Below are positions 38,861 to 41,763 of a DNA stretch of 41,763 nt, piece by piece. A model generated the notes under the pieces. It saw only the letters and a program-made list of their open reading frames with translations, was not told the origin of the DNA and made no database searches. How positions within the stretch are numbered: the first letter of the stretch is position 1; each line of letters begins with the position of its first letter. This stretch comes from Symbiodinium natans. Taxonomy: Eukaryota > Sar > Dinophyceae > Suessiales > Symbiodiniaceae. A program made the translations under genes and the position numbers. The stretch covers positions 1 through 41,763 of the forward strand of contig CAJNDS010001015.1 in NCBI GenBank assembly GCA_905221605.1. Direction: 5' to 3'.

Positions 38861-39265
38861 ATGGCGAGGCCTTGTGCTGCTACGCAACGTAGCGTCTCCC
38901 CACTCACTCGGGCTGGTCGGCCCGTCCCTGGGGCCGATGCCCGGGCGGGGGTCGCGCTTGTTGCGGCGCGGAGCGCGCGCTACCCGGAGAGGGGCCGATG
39001 GAGCGACGAGTGCCAGCAGTTCCTCCGCACCCTGCTCCGGCTCCGTGTCCAGCGCGCCCCGCCACCCTTGCGCGCGTCTGCCGCCCAAGGCTGGGCGCGC
39101 CGCTGGTGGAGTGTGCTGTCGGTTGCCCTGCAGCGAGCAGTCGCCAGTTCCGCGCTTGGCGTGTGGACCATGCCGCCGATGCCTGGAGCGCCAGACACGC
39201 TCCTGTTGAGTGACGTGCTCGACCTGGCGAGTGCGAGCGCCCCCAGTCGGCTGCCGCTTCGCTAG
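38861..39265 (+). pseudogene. Third LINE copy, 3' fragment only
   Basis: Similarity starts at TGCTGCTACGCAACG (38876), equivalent to the CCDATLVSP codons of the host copy but with a stop and changes. It then continues VSPLTRAGRPVPGADARAGV, ARYPERGRW, LRTLLRLRVQRAPPPLRA, GWARRWWSVLSVALQRAV, and ends at SRLPLR with TAG at 39263-39265. It keeps a segment (AGRPVPGADARAG) that both other copies lack. It lies 85-100 bases after the host stop, same strand. Confidence 0.78.
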
Positions 39266-40640
39266 CGCTCCGTAGGGTCTAGGTAGCTGCCGTCGTTGGG
39301 ACTCGGGACGCTTTCTGCGGACGCAAAAAGGCGCGGCAAAACAACTATCGGCGGCTTGCATCTGGTTTTGCTTGCAGATCCCCCAGGCCAGATTCGTAAC
39401 AATGCAACTCACTCGCAGTAGTGCGCAACATACGGTTCAGATTTTCGACAAGGTGAAACGCAAACGTTTACTGTAATGACTGATAAAGCATCTGATCGTT
39501 GGAGGACACAACAGCTGGGCATTGATGCGCTTTGTTTGACCCAAGCAGAGCGGGTGCTGTCACTTGGCGGTGGAGGCCCATCCACTGCGAATTGTGCATT
39601 CGGTGCCTGGGTTGCGGTTCTGCATGGCAGGTGTTGTGGCAGAAGAGCGCGCTGCATGCATCCGGCATGAGCGCTTGAAACTGGTGCGTTGGTATTTGGT
39701 CCGCATACCCAGGCAACACTGTGTGCAGGGGTTTGCAATCGATGTGGTGTTGCATCAGTGTTGCATGTTTCTTTGGGCACACGCGTGTGCGTTTGTCCAC
39801 GCATGCCTGCTTCCACCCCCGAAAATAACAGCGCCCTTGCGCGCCAGAAATTGTCAACCTGTAGCGTGCAGTCGAATTTCCTTACGTGCTGTATTGGCGC
39901 TGGGACCGCGTTGTGTTGGCCGTGCTGGGACTTTGGGATGGCAGACGCAAAATGAAAGGCGTGGAAGATAGCACAACGGCGGGAAAACAAAAATTGCAAG
40001 GCAGCCCGGATTGTTTAACAACTATGGCAGGGGTGCGGTGACGGTGATGGGCTACGAAAATCTCGGTGGAAGCTCACCGTGGCCCTGTGCTGGCTCACAC
40101 CGTCATGTGGTGTCGTGTGGTGTCGTTTGTTGTCGTGTGGTTTGGCGTGGGTGTGGTGTGGAGACAGTTTATGCAATGTGGCGTGATGAAAAAATGGCAG
40201 TGTAATGGGGCGGTGAGCACAGTTAGATTGTGTATTTAGTGTATTTCCTCACACCAAAAAAACCAACCCTCTCTTCACATGGATTTGAAGCTGCAACACA
40301 CATGCCATCAGGAAGGAGTCACAGACAAGCCTTGGCCATGTCCCAGTTGCAAACATTCGATGCGCAAGGCTCTTGCATCTCCCCCGCTGCAGCCCAGCCC
40401 CATTCCACAGGCGAGGCGAGGATGCGTTTCATTTTGGAGCCCTACATGATCAATTCCTTTCGACGGGTTTAACAAACATGGAAATGATTCCCATTCCAGC
40501 GAGCCTGGCACAGGCCGAGGATGTGCAGTGCTGCCAAGAACAGGCCGACATCGAGTGCACGCCTGACTTGGATCACGAAAAGAGCTCAAGCTGCCCGAGT
40601 CTTGCAAGTCTACTTCATCTACTTGGAGAACCATAGAAGC
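39266..40640. other. No recognisable gene
   Basis: Frames at 39409-39999 (-, 196 codons) and 39564-39971 (+) overlap and are not recognised. 40100-40150 has repeated GTGTCGT words. At 40373-40636 (+) an acidic frame (IPIPASLAQAEDVQCCQEQA) is possibly an exon but is unattached. Confidence 0.35.
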
Positions 40641-41338
40641 TCAAGAAAAGTGATTAAAATCCTTCTGCCCATTAATTGATCCACCCTCTGCCCTTCGGGG
40701 AATGGAGTCGCTTCTGCCCACTAAAGCAAGTTTGAGTTAAATAGGTTAGGCGAGACCACATGCATTGATCCATCGGGTCTTGCTAGTGGCATATTGTGTG
40801 GCTGAGTTACGTTTCCTGCGGCCCCTGTCAACCTTGCTGGCTTGCTTTGCTGATTATTCGTCGTATTCTGTGGCTTGCAAACCTTCCGGCCACACGCCTG
40901 TCGGTAGCTGGCATGAAGTGAATGTCATGGCGGCGGTCATGCTGCCGCGCATACAGCGCCCTGCGCGTCTCCGAGCTAGGAGGAGTGGGCACTGGGTGCA
41001 GGCGCAGACCGTATAGCCCTAACAGCATTTAACATCTGAAGCTCGTGGCCATGATCTCTGGTGGTTGTAAAGGTGCCCCGTAGTGCATGTTTCATCCCCA
41101 ATACTTTCCCAATACACACAGAGGAGGCGGGGGTGGGGGGGGGATGTTTACGGCCATCTGCCAGAGGTAGTGGTTTGTGGCCTGGTCGTGGCTGCTGGTG
41201 TGTTGACGAAACTCTGCTTCGCTGGAGCCGTTGGCAGTCCCAACAATGGGCATGACAAGCGCCGTGGAGCCTGGGACTGCACGATTATGATATTATTATT
41301 AGTTTGCTCCGACAGACGGACGGAGAGATAGACATGAT
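40641..41338. other. No recognisable gene
   Basis: Only short frames, and one G-run near 41134-41142. CTTCTGCCCA(C/T)TAA occurs twice (about 40662 and 40709), a short local repeat. Confidence 0.4.
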
Positions 41339-41609
41339 AGACACACAGACACACAGACACACAGACACACAGACACACAGACACACAGACACACAGACAC
41401 ACAGACACACAGACACACAGACACACAGCACACAGACACACAGACACACAGACACACACAGACACACAGACACAGAGACACATAGACACAGACACAGAGA
41501 TACACGGACACACAGAGAGACACACACAAAGACACACAGAGACACAGACACACAGAGAGAGACACACACACACACACACACACAGACAGACACACACGCG
41601 CACACACAC

Positions 41610-41663
<54 letters not shown>

Positions 41664-41763
41664 CCAGACACACACGCACACACACACACACACACAGACA
41701 CACACACAGACACACACACACACACACACACACACACAACACACACACACACACACACACACA
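41339..41763. repeat. CACAGA / CA microsatellite to window end
   Basis: Over 420 bases of ACACAG, CAGA and CA units, first as an almost regular (ACACAG)n run, then mixed with CAGA runs (about 41610-41660), then pure CA. It runs off the right edge. Long cysteine-valine frames on - are artefacts of the repeat. Confidence 0.97.

Noticed and set aside
37907-39412. 501-codon - strand ORF, the longest in the window
   Set aside because: It is antisense to the LINE RT and C-terminal domains and stays open because of high GC. All recognisable motifs are on +.
41148-41762. Cys-Val-rich ORFs of 150-200 codons on minus
   Set aside because: A translation of the CA/CAGA microsatellite.

Overview
This window reads as nuclear DNA of a eukaryotic microalga, most likely a dinoflagellate. 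There are no prokaryotic-style gene runs. Coding potential is confined to short exon-like islands bounded by GT/GC donors and pyrimidine-AG acceptors. Plant/alveolate-type TTTAGGG-like DNA occurs internally, homopolymers and minisatellites are dense, and decayed LINE copies include one carrying a VGEASNPGP motif that I associate with dinoflagellate retroelements. One 11-base match to the 3' end of the dinoflagellate spliced leader is weak supporting evidence. No species can be named, and no complete housekeeping gene, rRNA or tRNA is identifiable.

Layout. 1-5.6 kb is repeat-rich non-coding DNA: a duplicated block of palindromic AGGCCTCGGA units, a three-copy 32-base repeat, GTGGT/GTCGTG simple repeats, long G and C runs with a perfect G/C hairpin, and a ~100-base tandem repeat. 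5.6-12.9 kb holds exon-like islands, mostly on the + strand, some of which join across plausible short introns (8275-8372, 10618-10690, 12289-12341). 12.9-21.4 kb is mostly featureless, with a small secreted-type cysteine-rich ORF, a hydrophobic-leader ORF and a peptidoglycan-binding-like segment. 21.5-24.3 kb is telomere-like, G-rich and simple-sequence DNA, including a pyrimidine tract abutting (GC)19. 24.3-29.6 kb again holds exon islands on both strands, including a duplicated mini-exon and a multi-exon candidate with a possible GC donor.

29.6-39.3 kb is a LINE graveyard. It contains one fairly long + strand host element (33761-38777: an ORF1-like zinc-ribbon protein, the NPGP segment, a pre-RT region, the reverse transcriptase and a C-terminal nuclease-like domain). 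This host is broken by a younger, 5'-truncated, poly(A)-tailed copy of the same family (36286-37096) flanked by a short direct repeat. Another 3' fragment follows (38861-39265). On the - strand, one RT copy is split in two by about 1.8 kb of minisatellite-rich DNA (31341-33127), and a more divergent RT fragment lies at 29660-30106. All copies are frameshifted and appear dead.

39.3-41.8 kb has no recognisable gene and ends in a CA/CAGA microsatellite that runs off the window. The main biological story is successive retrotransposition and minisatellite invasion. The gene candidates are low confidence and their functions are mostly unknown.
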